Numbered from the stretch's first letter, positions 17,098 to 25,693 are shown. The stretch: DNA of 64,000 bases from Tenacibaculum discolor (GCF_003664185.1 NZ_RCCS01000011.1:62001-126000), one strand, 5' to 3'. Translations and numbers: made by a program. The notes: generated from the sequence alone by a model not told the origin.

Positions 17098-18594
17098 ATG
17101 AGCATAAAATCAATACTAGCAATTCCATTTGCGAAAATTGTTCGTAAACAAGTATATAAATGGGCAAACAACCCACACAAAACTCAAGAAAAAGTTTTTG
17201 AATATTTGATTACTGAAGGATGTAAAACAGCATTTGGAAAAGATCACGATTTTATATCAATCAATAATTACGAAGATTTTAAAAAAAGAGTCCCAATTAA
17301 CGATTATGAAGGCTTGCGTCATTATGTAGATAGAGTTGTAGCAGGAGAAGAAAATGTTTTGTGGAAAGGAAAGCCTTTGTATTTTGCTAAAACTTCAGGA
17401 ACAACTTCAGGAGCAAAATACATTCCTATAAGTAAAGAATCTATGCCAACGCATATTAAAGCAGCTCGAAATGCTTTGTTGTTTTATATAACAGAAACAA
17501 ACGACGCTAGTTTTGTTGATGGGAAGATGATTTTTTTACAAGGAAGTCCAGTTTTAGAAGATAAAAACGGAGTGAAATTAGGACGTTTAAGTGGAATAGC
17601 AGCACATTATGTTCCAAATTACCTCTTAAAAAACCGTTTACCGAGTTGGGAAACTAACTGTATTGAAGATTGGGATACCAAAGTAGATAAAGTAGTTGAA
17701 GAAACATTACAAGAGAATATGACGGTGATAAGCGGAATTCCGTCGTGGGTACAAATGTATTTTGAACGCTTAAAGGAGAAAACAGGTAAGAATGTTTCTG
17801 AACTCTTTCCAAATTTTAATTTTTTCGTGTATGGTGGAGTAAATTTCGAGCCTTACAAGAATAAGTTTGAAGCGTTGATAGGAAAAAAAATAGACTATGT
17901 AGAGTTATATCCTGCATCCGAAGGATTTATTGCATATCAAGATTCGCAAACCGAAAAAGGTATGTTGCTACAATTAAATTCAGGAATGTTTTATGAATTT
18001 ATTCCAGCAAATGAATTTTTTGATGAGAACCCAACAAGAATATCGTTAAAAGATGTTCAGTTAGGAGTAAACTATGTGATTATATTAAACACTTCTGCTG
18101 GTTTATGGGGGTATAATATTGGTGATACTGTTGAGTTTACTTCGTTAAAGCCTTACAGAATAAAAGTAACAGGACGTATAAAACACTTTATTTCTGCTTT
18201 TGGGGAGCATGTAATAGGAAAAGAGGTTGAAAAAGCATTAAATGATGCTATAAAAGGAACAGATGTTAACGTAAGTGAGTTTACAGTAGCCCCGCAAGTA
18301 AATCCAGAAAGTGGACTACCATATCATGAGTGGTTTATTGAGTTTGAAAATGAACCTGAGAATTTGGATGAGTTAGCATCTAAGATTGATGCTTCTATGC
18401 AAGAGCAAAATGTATATTACTTCGATTTAATTGAAGGTAAAATTTTACGCCCTCTTATCATTAGAAAAGTTAAAAAAGGAGGTTTTCATGAGTATATGAA
18501 ATCCATAGGGAAGTTTGGAGGTCAGAATAAAATCCCACAGCTATCAGATAATAGAAAAATAGCGAATGTATTACAGAACTTCTTAGTTGAATAA
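17098..18594 (+). CDS. GH3 auxin-responsive-promoter family protein (acyl-adenylating)
   Basis: A 498-residue protein of the GH3 family, which in plants conjugates amino acids to hormone carboxylates by adenylation. Visible motifs are the P-loop-like AKTSGTTSGAKYIPIS (about 101-116), YPASEGFIAYQD and YNIGDTVEFTSLKPYRIKVT. Members are widespread in Bacteroidota but their substrate is unknown. The downstream neighbour is a MOSC protein, with 8 bases between. Confidence 0.9.
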   Translation: MSIKSILAIPFAKIVRKQVYKWANNPHKTQEKVFEYLITEGCKTAFGKDHDFISINNYEDFKKRVPINDYEGLRHYVDRVVAGEENVLWKGKPLYFAKTSGTTSGAKYIPISKESMPTHIKAARNALLFYITETNDASFVDGKMIFLQGSPVLEDKNGVKLGRLSGIAAHYVPNYLLKNRLPSWETNCIEDWDTKVDKVVEETLQENMTVISGIPSWVQMYFERLKEKTGKNVSELFPNFNFFVYGGVNFEPYKNKFEALIGKKIDYVELYPASEGFIAYQDSQTEKGMLLQLNSGMFYEFIPANEFFDENPTRISLKDVQLGVNYVIILNTSAGLWGYNIGDTVEFTSLKPYRIKVTGRIKHFISAFGEHVIGKEVEKALNDAIKGTDVNVSEFTVAPQVNPESGLPYHEWFIEFENEPENLDELASKIDASMQEQNVYYFDLIEGKILRPLIIRKVKKGGFHEYMKSIGKFGGQNKIPQLSDNRKIANVLQNFLVE

Positions 18595-18602
18595 AAAATA
18601 AA

Positions 18603-19169
18603 ATGAAAATTGTAGCTACTAACATAGGAGAAAGAAAAGAAATCGATTGGAAAGGAAAAATTGTGACAACAGGTATTTTTAAATTCCCTGTTGAAACTCC
18701 TATTTTTTTAGATGTTGAAAAGGTAAAAGGCGATGCTATCTGTGATAGAAAGTATCATGGAGGTATTGATCAAGCAGTATATGCGTATTCAGAAAAACAT
18801 TATGCATATTGGAAAGAGTTATACCCAAATTTAGATTGGGAACTTGGAATGTTTGGTGAAAACTTGACTGTTTCGGATTTAGAGGAAAGCCAACTGCATG
18901 TAGGAGATACTTTTAAAGTGGGAGAGGTTATAATTGAAGTTACGAAGCCGCGTCAACCATGCATGAAACTTGGTGTGCGTTTCAATGACATGAAAATTGT
19001 AAAACAGTTTTGGCAACAAAATTTACCAGGAGTCTATTTTAAAATACTTCAAACAGGTTTTGTGAAAGCTGGAGATGAATTTGAACAGGTAAAAAGCTGC
19101 CCTCAAAATCCAACCATTGAAGAAGTGTATAAGAGTAAGAGGGAAGCAAAGTTTAAACCTAAGAACTAA
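18603..19169 (+). CDS. MOSC-domain protein (YiiM-like)
   Basis: A 188-residue MOSC-domain protein. GDAICDRKYHGGIDQAVYAY and MFGENLTVSDL are family signatures, and KPRQPCMKLGVRF contains the conserved Cys that handles sulfur or the molybdenum cofactor. E. coli YiiM, the closest type known to me, reduces N-hydroxylated compounds using Moco. The C-terminus overlaps the end of the convergent HD gene by 11 bases. Confidence 0.9.
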   Translation: MKIVATNIGERKEIDWKGKIVTTGIFKFPVETPIFLDVEKVKGDAICDRKYHGGIDQAVYAYSEKHYAYWKELYPNLDWELGMFGENLTVSDLEESQLHVGDTFKVGEVIIEVTKPRQPCMKLGVRFNDMKIVKQFWQQNLPGVYFKILQTGFVKAGDEFEQVKSCPQNPTIEEVYKSKREAKFKPKN

Positions 19170-19914
19170 ACTTTTTAGAATCTAACATGTTTTTTGAAGC
19201 CATAGAAGCAAATCCCATTTTGTACAAAATATCAGCTCTGGTATTTTCTTTATGATTCAGTGTTTCCATAGTTTCTATTATATCTTTTTTGAAACCATTC
19301 CTATGATAAGTTTTATGAACTTCTTTAATAAAAGGAGTGGGAACTTGGAAACAGTGTGAACCAATCACATCCATAGCTGCCCCTTTTGATAGTAAATAAG
19401 CTTCATTACCAAATTTCTTTTTATCTACAGAAGGATATAAGTGCATTTCAATAGCAGTTTTAATAATAGCAGCTTTATTTTCAGTATCATTATTCTTTAC
19501 GAAATCATCAGCATAAGAACCTCCATAATTAGCAAAACATTGTTGACTACATACATGATTGTGAGAATCAGTTAAACCGATATCATGCAGCATTGATGAT
19601 ACAAAAAGTAATTCTTTATCGTAGTGTAATTTTTCTGAAAGAGCAATTCCAGCAGACCAAAAAAAGGTTCTATAAGAATGATATAAAAGTATTGGGTTAC
19701 ATAACTCATTTGCCTCTTTTAAAGCCAGTTTAGATAGTTTAGAGTCTGGAATTCCAATAGTGTTAATATCATAATCTAATTTAGGTTTAATGCCAGCTTT
19801 ATATAAAAACTTAGCATAAGTTTCTTTTAATTTAGAAGTAATTAAGAGTTTTTTAAATTGTTGAACTTCTTTTCTGTTGAGTACAGAAGGACTATGATTA
19901 TTATGTATTTGCAT
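19159..19914 (-). CDS. HD-domain hydrolase (cyanamide-hydratase-like)
   Basis: A 251-residue protein with an HD phosphohydrolase core. The first metal His is in LYHSYRTFFWSAGIALSE (about 78-95), the HD pair is in SSMLHDIGLTDSHNH (about 107-121), and later ligands are in AIEMHLYP and GSHCFQVP. The layout resembles the cyanamide-hydratase-type HD proteins rather than nucleotide phosphohydrolases. It lies 70 bases downstream of a TetR gene, with a 26-bp palindrome directly upstream, so it is probably the target of that repressor. The substrate is unknown. Confidence 0.82.
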   Translation of the reverse strand: MQIHNNHSPSVLNRKEVQQFKKLLITSKLKETYAKFLYKAGIKPKLDYDINTIGIPDSKLSKLALKEANELCNPILLYHSYRTFFWSAGIALSEKLHYDKELLFVSSMLHDIGLTDSHNHVCSQQCFANYGGSYADDFVKNNDTENKAAIIKTAIEMHLYPSVDKKKFGNEAYLLSKGAAMDVIGSHCFQVPTPFIKEVHKTYHRNGFKKDIIETMETLNHKENTRADILYKMGFASMASKNMLDSKKFSS

Positions 19915-19936
19915 TGCTTATTTTTTTCGAACAAAG

Positions 19937-19944
19937 CAAATATA
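19937..19944 (-). promoter_or_regulatory. -7 promoter element of the HD hydrolase gene
   Basis: CAAATATA on the plus strand reads TATATTTG on the coding strand, 22 bases before the HD gene start. The palindrome at 19949-19974 begins 4 bases upstream of it. Confidence 0.65.
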
Positions 19945-19948
19945 AAAC

Positions 19949-19974
19949 AAAAACATACTAATTAGTATGTTTTT
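19949..19974. promoter_or_regulatory. 26-bp perfect palindrome, probable TetR operator
   Basis: A perfect inverted repeat with core ACATACTAATTAGTATGT, extended by A/T on both sides to 26 bp. It lies between the TetR gene and its downstream HD gene, immediately upstream of the HD -7 box. Size and symmetry fit a TetR-family operator. A terminator role is less likely because the symmetry has no loop and the arms have few G/C pairs. Confidence 0.7.
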
Positions 19975-19984
19975 AAATCTAATA

Positions 19985-20575
19985 TTATTTTAAACCAGTT
20001 AAGTAAAGTTTTAATTGTTTTAAATGATGGGTATAAGTACTTGTCTTATTGCTTAATTTACCTAAAGCTCTAGCTCCCCAATAGCTAGCTATGATAAAAT
20101 CAGCAACTTCTTCAGCGTTAATACTTGAGTTTAAAGTATTATTTTGTTGTTCTTTGATTATAGAACTAGAAATAGCATCTGTCCATAGAGATTTTACTTC
20201 GTTAAGAGCCTGTTTAAAGTCATTGTCTAATGGAGACATTTCTTGAGTTAAGTTGGCTAGAGGACAACCATGTTCTATCGTTAAAAAAGAGTTGTGTAAA
20301 AGTAATTCTTCAATCATTGTGTATAAAGAATCGTATAAACTATTAGAAGAAGAGAGAGAGCTAATAGATAAGTCAATAGTTTTTGGCTGTATTATCTCTT
20401 TAATAACAGCAATTCCCATTTGCTTTTTATTCTTGAAATGATAATAAAAAGCACCTTTTGTAACTTTAGTAGTAGCTATTATTTCATCGATACTGGTAGA
20501 TTGATATCCCTTTTTATAAATAAGTTCAAAAGCGTGTTGTAAAATAGTTGCTTTTGTGTTCGCAGATTTTTTCAT
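19985..20575 (-). CDS. TetR/AcrR-family transcriptional regulator
   Basis: A 196-residue repressor. The N-terminal HTH (about 9-55) is standard: ATILQHAFELIYKKGYQSTS, DEIIATTKVTKGAFYYHFKN. The C-terminal ligand domain contains EHGCPLANLTQEM, as in the YcdC-like group (TetR_C) sensing small molecules. It precedes the HD-domain gene and probably controls it through the palindrome at 19949-19974. Its own possible -7 box is at 20613-20620 (TAAATTTG on the coding strand). Confidence 0.92.
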   Translation of the reverse strand: MKKSANTKATILQHAFELIYKKGYQSTSIDEIIATTKVTKGAFYYHFKNKKQMGIAVIKEIIQPKTIDLSISSLSSSNSLYDSLYTMIEELLLHNSFLTIEHGCPLANLTQEMSPLDNDFKQALNEVKSLWTDAISSSIIKEQQNNTLNSSINAEEVADFIIASYWGARALGKLSNKTSTYTHHLKQLKLYLTGLK

Positions 20576-20612
20576 TCGTTGTAGCGTACTCTTTATTAAT
20601 TTACATGTAGTA

Positions 20613-20620
20613 CAAATTTA
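20613..20620 (-). promoter_or_regulatory. Probable -7 promoter element of the TetR gene
   Basis: CAAATTTA on the plus strand reads TAAATTTG on the minus strand, about 37 bases upstream of the TetR start. A CAAA that could be part of a -33 box lies at 20636-20639, closer than usual. Confidence 0.5.
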
Positions 20621-20676
20621 CTATTATGTATATAACAAAGTAATGCTAAAACTAAAATTTAGGTTAAAAAGAGATT

Positions 20677-20790
20677 TTAGCTAGGGGTATTCCATCCGTA
20701 GATGAAGTTCTCTATAATAAAACTAAAGAATTCATAAGTCAATATTATTGAAGTAATAACCCCGATGAGTTTAAGTATATTTTTATTCAT
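20677..20790 (-). CDS. Possible 37-residue membrane microprotein overlapping the end of the S41 protease gene
   Basis: An open frame of 37 codons starts at ATG 20788-20790, inside the last codons of the S41 protease gene (sequence AATGAATAA), and ends at TAA 20677-20679. The peptide begins MNKNILKLIGVITSIILTYE and continues hydrophobic, ending IYGWNTPS, so one membrane helix is likely. The stop/start overlap suggests translational coupling. It is too short for firm family assignment, and coding status is inferred from overlap and hydrophobicity only. Confidence 0.4.
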   Translation of the reverse strand: MNKNILKLIGVITSIILTYEFFSFIIENFIYGWNTPS

Positions 20791-22354
20791 TTTGTTTTTG
20801 TTCTAACTCAAACACTTTTTGTAACATTTTATCATCTTGCTGGTCTACTTTATATAAGCCTTCATCGCTAAAAAGTTCACGAGCTATTAATACTTTTAAG
20901 TTACTACGAAGCTGGTTTTTTGTTCTTTCAGAAAGTCTGAAGTCTTTAAGTTCTGCTAAGAATTTGTTAGAAACTTTATTGTCTTTATCGAAATTGCTAA
21001 TAAAATCTTCAACTGTTAGTGAAGCCAATTTTTTACGATTATCGTCCACATAAGAGAAGGCAAAATCATTTAAAGGACGGAAGAATATTGTAGGAATATA
21101 TGCTGAGGTGTCGACTGCTACAAAATAATCAGGAATAATTCCACCACCACCATATACCACTTTTCCTTTAGGAGTTGTGTATTTTAAGCTATCAACAGTT
21201 TTAATACTATCCTTGGTAAATAACTCACCATTTTCTAATCGATGTTCAAAATCGTGACTGTATTCTTCTGAATCTGCGTCTTTTTTATAAGGTTTTTGAA
21301 TAGATCGCCCTGTTGGAGTATAATACCTAGCAGTAGTTAATCGCACGGCAGAACCATCACCTAAATCCATTTCTTGTTGCACCAATCCTTTTCCAAAAGA
21401 ACGACGGCCAATAATAATACCTTTGTCATTATCTTGTAAAGCACCAGCTACAATTTCAGAAGCAGAAGCAGAGTTTTCATCTATCAATACATACAAACCT
21501 CCATTTTCAAAATCTCCTTTATCAGTAGCGAAAGACTCCACAATATCACCTTTATTATTTTTTGTAAATACAATCAGCTTTTCATCTTCTAAAAACTCAT
21601 CAACAATATCATTAGCAATATCAATAAAGCCACCACCATTTCCACGAAGATCTAGAACTAAATCTGTCATTCCTTTAGTTAGTAATTTATTTAGAGAAGA
21701 CTTAAACTCAATATAGGTGTTACGGGCAAAACGATCTAACTTTATATAACCAATACTATCGTTTAGCATATATGCAACATCAACACTTTTAATATTTACC
21801 TTGCCACGATTAATAGTAATATCAAAAATACTATCGTTGGTTTTTCTGTAAACCTGTAAGTTTACTTTGGTATTTGGCTTCCCTTTTAAAGCTTTCATTA
21901 TTTGGGAAGTTTGTAATTTTTTTCCGTGCAGCGTATCCTTATCTGCAAGCAAAATTCTGTCACCTGCTTTAATACCAGCCTCAATACTTGGTCCGCCTTT
22001 AATAGGTTCAATAACTGTTATGGTATCACCAATCATTCTAAATTGAACACCAATACCAACAAAATTACCTTGCATGTTTTCGGTAACCAATTGTAAGTTT
22101 TCCTTTGGAATATATACTGAATGTGGGTCTAATTTGCCTAACATTTCGGCAATCGCTCCATCTAGTAATTCATCAGTATTCACATCATCAACATAATCAC
22201 TTTGAATATAGTCTATCAAGCGTTTTATTTTACGTTCGCTTGATGAGCTTTTTCCAATAAGGTTACTTGAGTTTCCGTTGCTAAAAAAGGTTCCGATAAG
22301 AATACCGAAAATTACAGCAATAGATAAATATATAGGTAAATTATTCTTGTTCAT
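20783..22354 (-). CDS. S41-family C-terminal processing peptidase
   Basis: A 523-residue exported protease of the CtpA/Tsp family. It has an N-terminal membrane anchor or signal (IYLSIAVIFGILIGTFF), a PDZ domain at about 85-175 (GIGVQFRMIGDTITVIEPIK) and a catalytic domain. LRGNGGGFIDIAND and DENSASASEIVAGALQDN carry the nucleophilic Ser; GRRSFGKGLVQQE carries the Lys. It degrades or processes periplasmic proteins. The start overlaps the preceding dCMP deaminase gene by 14 bases. A possible microprotein overlaps its stop. Confidence 0.95.
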   Translation of the reverse strand: MNKNNLPIYLSIAVIFGILIGTFFSNGNSSNLIGKSSSSERKIKRLIDYIQSDYVDDVNTDELLDGAIAEMLGKLDPHSVYIPKENLQLVTENMQGNFVGIGVQFRMIGDTITVIEPIKGGPSIEAGIKAGDRILLADKDTLHGKKLQTSQIMKALKGKPNTKVNLQVYRKTNDSIFDITINRGKVNIKSVDVAYMLNDSIGYIKLDRFARNTYIEFKSSLNKLLTKGMTDLVLDLRGNGGGFIDIANDIVDEFLEDEKLIVFTKNNKGDIVESFATDKGDFENGGLYVLIDENSASASEIVAGALQDNDKGIIIGRRSFGKGLVQQEMDLGDGSAVRLTTARYYTPTGRSIQKPYKKDADSEEYSHDFEHRLENGELFTKDSIKTVDSLKYTTPKGKVVYGGGGIIPDYFVAVDTSAYIPTIFFRPLNDFAFSYVDDNRKKLASLTVEDFISNFDKDNKVSNKFLAELKDFRLSERTKNQLRSNLKVLIARELFSDEGLYKVDQQDDKMLQKVFELEQKQNE

Positions 22355-22769
22355 AAGGTAAATACGTCAATTCAACACCTGCTTTTTCTAAAAAATCCAA
22401 CCCTGATCGGTCTTTATAAGCACTAGCATATACTACACGTTTTATTCCTGCTTGATGTATTAATTTACTACATTGCTGGCAAGGCGAAAGTGTAATATAT
22501 AAGGTAGCACCTTTACACGATTGTGTTGAAGAAGCTACTTTTAAAATAGCATTGGCTTCGGCATGTAATACATACCATTTGGTGTATCCTTCTTCATCTT
22601 CACAATAATTTTCAAAACCAGAAGGAGTACCATTATAACCATCAGAAATAATCATTCGATCTTTAACAATTAAGGCACCTACTTTTTTACGAATACAGTG
22701 AGAAAGTTGTCCCCATTCATTTGCCATTTTTAAATAGGCAATGTCGTATTTTAATTGTTTTTTCTTCAA
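22341..22769 (-). CDS. Deoxycytidylate deaminase family protein
   Basis: A 142-residue zinc deaminase that converts dCMP to dUMP for thymidylate synthesis. The zinc site is visible as HAEAN (His and catalytic Glu) and SPCQQC. The substrate region is DGYNGTPSGFENYCEDE. The start codon here is TTG at 22767-22769; no in-frame ATG lies nearby upstream, and the MKKKQLKYDIAYLKMA beginning fits homologues. It heads an operon with the S41 protease. Confidence 0.93.
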   Translation of the reverse strand: MKKKQLKYDIAYLKMANEWGQLSHCIRKKVGALIVKDRMIISDGYNGTPSGFENYCEDEEGYTKWYVLHAEANAILKVASSTQSCKGATLYITLSPCQQCSKLIHQAGIKRVVYASAYKDRSGLDFLEKAGVELTYLPYEQE

Positions 22770-22837
22770 AATTTTCAGTGTGGTTTTTCTTAGATAAGCT
22801 AAGGTAGTTAGATTTGAGTTAGTTAGGCGTTAATTTT

Positions 22838-23419
22838 TTACCAAAAAACTCGGTCAAACATCATTTGTAAGGCAAACCCGATAACGATAGAAGACATGAT
22901 TAAAATCCAATCGCGACGGTTTACACTAAAGATTGATTGTACTAAAGCACCAATTAATAAAATTCCTAATACAATAATAATTTGTGCTACTTCTACACCT
23001 AATGCAAATTCTAATAAAGGTAAAAATTTATCAGAAGTTTTTCCAATCATAATTTTAAAATAGTTGGAAAAACCAAGTCCGTGAATTAATCCGAAAAATA
23101 AAGCAAAAAATAAATTCTGATTTTCTTTTCCTACTGATGCCTTTTTAGCAGTTAATACATTCATTAATCCAGTAATAAAAATGGTTAATGGAATTAAAAA
23201 TTCAATTAAATCTGCTCGGACATTTAATATTCCATAAGCTGAAAGTGCTAAGGTTATCGAGTGTCCAATAGTAAATAAAGTGATTAACCATAAAACTTTT
23301 GTCCACTGCTTAAATTGATATACAACAGCTAATACAATTAAGAATAAAATATGGTCATAGGCTTTAAAATCTAGTACATGAAACAAGCCTGTTTTAAAGT
23401 AGAAGATAAAATCGTTCAT
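22838..23419 (-). CDS. HupE/UreJ-family membrane protein
   Basis: A 193-residue protein with about six membrane helices. Family signatures are DFKAYDHILFLIVLAV, TLFTIGHSITLALSAY and FFGLIHGLGFSNYFK, with conserved His residues that could bind nickel or another metal. HupE/UreJ proteins take up nickel or related cations in hydrogenase and urease gene sets, but no such enzymes are present here. The substrate is therefore uncertain. It lies 9 bases behind the Lrp-type regulator and is probably co-transcribed. Confidence 0.85.
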   Translation of the reverse strand: MNDFIFYFKTGLFHVLDFKAYDHILFLIVLAVVYQFKQWTKVLWLITLFTIGHSITLALSAYGILNVRADLIEFLIPLTIFITGLMNVLTAKKASVGKENQNLFFALFFGLIHGLGFSNYFKIMIGKTSDKFLPLLEFALGVEVAQIIIVLGILLIGALVQSIFSVNRRDWILIMSSIVIGFALQMMFDRVFW

Positions 23420-23428
23420 TCGGGGTTT

Positions 23429-23890
23429 TTAAATTTTTATTTGTCGATCTATTTGTTGGTCTAAAGATATAAAAGTTTCGGTTCTCGAAACCCCTTTTAT
23501 GGTTTGAATATCCTTATTTAACAAATGCATTAAGTCTTCATTGTTTTTACACAGTATTTTAATGAAAATAGCATAGTTACCAGTAGTGTAGTGACTTTCT
23601 ACAATCTCAGGAATTTCTTTTAAACGTTTAATTGCTGAAGAGTATAGGCTAGAAGAATCTAAAAAAACACCAACAAAAGCGGTAGTAGTGTACCCTAATG
23701 CTTTTGGGTTTAATATCATTTTATAACCATCAATTAAATCCGATTCGTCTAACTTTCGTAATCGTTGATGAATGGCAGCACCAGATATACCCACTTCTCG
23801 AGCAATGCTTAAAATAGGTGTACGTGCATCTTTAACAAGGCGTTTGATAATGATTTTATCAATTCCGTCAATTTTTAATTTTCTAACCAT
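23429..23890 (-). CDS. Lrp/AsnC-family transcriptional regulator
   Basis: A 153-residue regulator with an N-terminal winged HTH (about 5-55: DKIIIKRLVKDARTPILSIA, REVGISGAAIHQRLRKL) and a C-terminal RAM ligand-binding domain (about 68-145, with VESHYTTGNYAIFIKI). Such proteins form octamers and sense amino acids. A -7 box (TATTTTTG on the coding strand) sits at 23895-23902, almost touching the start, so the mRNA would be nearly leaderless. It is divergent from umuC. Confidence 0.92.
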   Translation of the reverse strand: MVRKLKIDGIDKIIIKRLVKDARTPILSIAREVGISGAAIHQRLRKLDESDLIDGYKMILNPKALGYTTTAFVGVFLDSSSLYSSAIKRLKEIPEIVESHYTTGNYAIFIKILCKNNEDLMHLLNKDIQTIKGVSRTETFISLDQQIDRQIKI

Positions 23891-23894
23891 GAAA

Positions 23895-23902
23895 CAAAAA
23901 TA
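23895..23902 (-). promoter_or_regulatory. -7 promoter element of the Lrp gene
   Basis: CAAAAATA on the plus strand reads TATTTTTG on the minus strand. It is only 4 bases from the ATG, so the -7 box implies a leaderless or nearly leaderless mRNA. Confidence 0.45.
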
Positions 23903-23939
23903 AGGAAAGTTAGTTAGAGTTCATTTTTTCAATATTCTG

Positions 23940-23947
23940 TACCTTTA
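23940..23947 (+). promoter_or_regulatory. -7 promoter element of umuC
   Basis: TACCTTTA is one mismatch from TAnnTTTG and lies 5 bases before the umuC ATG. I see no recognisable LexA-type box in the 62-base divergent region. Confidence 0.45.
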
Positions 23948-23952
23948 CAGTT

Positions 23953-25209
23953 ATGTATGCGTTGGTAGATTGTAATAACTTTTATGCTTCTTGCGAACGG
24001 GTTTTTAATCCGAATTTGCAAGGAAAACCAGTAGCCATTTTAAGCAATAATGATGGTTGTGTTATTTCAATGAGTGATGAAGCAAAAAAGTTACAGCTTC
24101 CATTTGGGGCACCAATTTTTAAGTGGGATCAGTTCTGTAAAAACAACAATATCTCGGTACTGTCCTCAAACTATCCACTATATGGTGATATGAGTGCTAG
24201 GGTGATGAAGATTTTAGAACAATTTTCTCCAGATGTAGAAGTATACTCTATTGATGAAGCTTTTTTACAATTCAAAGGTTTTGATGAGTATGATTTTAAT
24301 TCCTACGGGAAAGAAATTAGAGAAAGACTATTGAAGTGGACGGGGATTCCAACCTGTGTAGGAATTGCACCAACAAAAGCGTTAAGTAAAGTAGCCAATA
24401 AAATAGCTCGTAAATTTCCAAAAGAAACAGGCGGAGTATATGTAATAAACTCCGAAGAAAAAAGAGTCAAAGCGTTGCAGTGGACTCCTATAGAAAGTGT
24501 TTGGGGAATTGGAAGAGGTATACAGAAGAGGTTGCTCGCCAAAGGATGTAAAAAAGCATACGATTTTACCCAGTTAGATGATAATTGGGTATTGAAAAAT
24601 CTTTCTATAACAGGTTGGAAGTTGAAAAAAGATTTAGAAGGAGAGTCTAAAATAGAATTAGATGAACCTACTAATAAGAAAGCAATAGCAACAACCCGAA
24701 GTTTTGAATATACATTTTCTGATTTAGATAATATTAAAGAAAGAATTTCAACCTTTGCAGTAAGTTGCGCAGAAAAATTACGCAAACAAAACTCTAGTTG
24801 TTATATGGTGATTGTTTTGTTACGAAGTGATTATCATAAAAAAGATACTGAACAACACCGAGTGAGTAAAACAGTTGTGTTTCCATATCCAACAAATTCC
24901 ACATTAACAATAAGTAAAAGTGCAGTACAAGCGGTAACAACTATTTTTAAAGAAGGAATAAAGTATAAAAGAGCAGGAGTAATTGTAACAGGATTGGTTC
25001 CTTCAGATAATTATCAGATAGATATGTTTGCAAGCGAAAATCCGAAGCATGCCTCTTTAATGAGTGCGATTGATAAAATTAATCAAACTTATAAAGCAGA
25101 TAAGATTAAATTAGCCAATCAAGATTTACAACGTACTTGGAAGATGCGTCAAGAACGATTATCGCCCAAATACACTACAAATATTAACGATATTATTAAG
25201 GTAAAATAA
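23953..25209 (+). CDS. umuC: Y-family DNA polymerase V catalytic subunit UmuC
   Basis: A 418-residue translesion polymerase that copies past DNA damage. Palm motifs are at the very start (YALVDCNNFYASCERVFNP) and in VEVYSIDEAFLQFKGF, with catalytic acidic residues. The fingers and helix-hairpin-helix region includes CVGIAPTKALSKVANKIARK and ESVWGIGRGIQKRL. The little-finger domain and UmuC-type C-terminus are present. UmuC normally works with two UmuD' subunits, and the umuD-like gene follows 25 bases later. This order is reversed relative to E. coli umuDC. Confidence 0.95.
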   Translation: MYALVDCNNFYASCERVFNPNLQGKPVAILSNNDGCVISMSDEAKKLQLPFGAPIFKWDQFCKNNNISVLSSNYPLYGDMSARVMKILEQFSPDVEVYSIDEAFLQFKGFDEYDFNSYGKEIRERLLKWTGIPTCVGIAPTKALSKVANKIARKFPKETGGVYVINSEEKRVKALQWTPIESVWGIGRGIQKRLLAKGCKKAYDFTQLDDNWVLKNLSITGWKLKKDLEGESKIELDEPTNKKAIATTRSFEYTFSDLDNIKERISTFAVSCAEKLRKQNSSCYMVIVLLRSDYHKKDTEQHRVSKTVVFPYPTNSTLTISKSAVQAVTTIFKEGIKYKRAGVIVTGLVPSDNYQIDMFASENPKHASLMSAIDKINQTYKADKIKLANQDLQRTWKMRQERLSPKYTTNINDIIKVK

Positions 25210-25234
25210 GTTTAGTTAAATAACAAACAATAAG

Positions 25235-25693
25235 ATGTTACGAAAATTAAAGCCAGTAAAAGCATCAGAGGCATTGACTTTTTTCTTACCAAAAGAGTTA
25301 AATGAAAGTGAAGGAGCTATTTTAATGGATACAGGTATTTCTGCAGGGTTTCCTTCTCCTGCTGATGATTTCAGGGAAACGCGTATTTCGTTAGATGAAG
25401 AACTTATTAGAAATAAAGAAGCTACCTTTTTTGCAAGAGTAAGCGGACAGTCGATGATTGGTGCAGGTTTAGATGATAATGATTTGTTGGTAATTGATAG
25501 AAGTATTTCTCCAACCAATAATAAAATTGCAGTATGTTTTTTAGATGGTGAGTTTACCGTAAAACGTCTGCGAGTAGAAGGTAGTGAAGTTTGGCTACAA
25601 CCTGAAAATCCAGATTATCCAATTATAAAAATTACCGAAGAAAACAACTTTATTATTTGGGGAGTTGTAACTAATGTGATTAAGAAGGTGTAG
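25235..25693 (+). CDS. umuD: UmuD-like S24 peptidase (LexA-family autoprotease)
   Basis: A 152-residue S24-family protein lacking a DNA-binding domain, as in UmuD. The self-cleavage site is Ala37-Gly38 in SAGFPSPADDF. The catalytic Ser73 is in SGQSMIGAG and Lys110 is in GEFTVKRLRV. After RecA-stimulated cleavage the product would activate UmuC in translesion synthesis. It lies directly downstream of umuC. A convergent terminator separates it from the bacilliredoxin gene. Confidence 0.92.
   Translation: MLRKLKPVKASEALTFFLPKELNESEGAILMDTGISAGFPSPADDFRETRISLDEELIRNKEATFFARVSGQSMIGAGLDDNDLLVIDRSISPTNNKIAVCFLDGEFTVKRLRVEGSEVWLQPENPDYPIIKITEENNFIIWGVVTNVIKKV

Noticed and set aside
19949-19974. The 26-bp palindrome read as a terminator of tetR
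   Set aside because: The stem is A/T-rich and continuous with no loop, and it sits against the promoter of the next gene; an operator is the simpler reading.
23891-23952. LexA/SOS box between lrp and umuC
   Set aside because: No palindrome of a known LexA type is visible, so SOS control cannot be claimed from sequence.
24303-24785. Minus-strand frame of 160 codons inside umuC
   Set aside because: Opposite strand of a conserved polymerase gene; no family likeness and no promoter.
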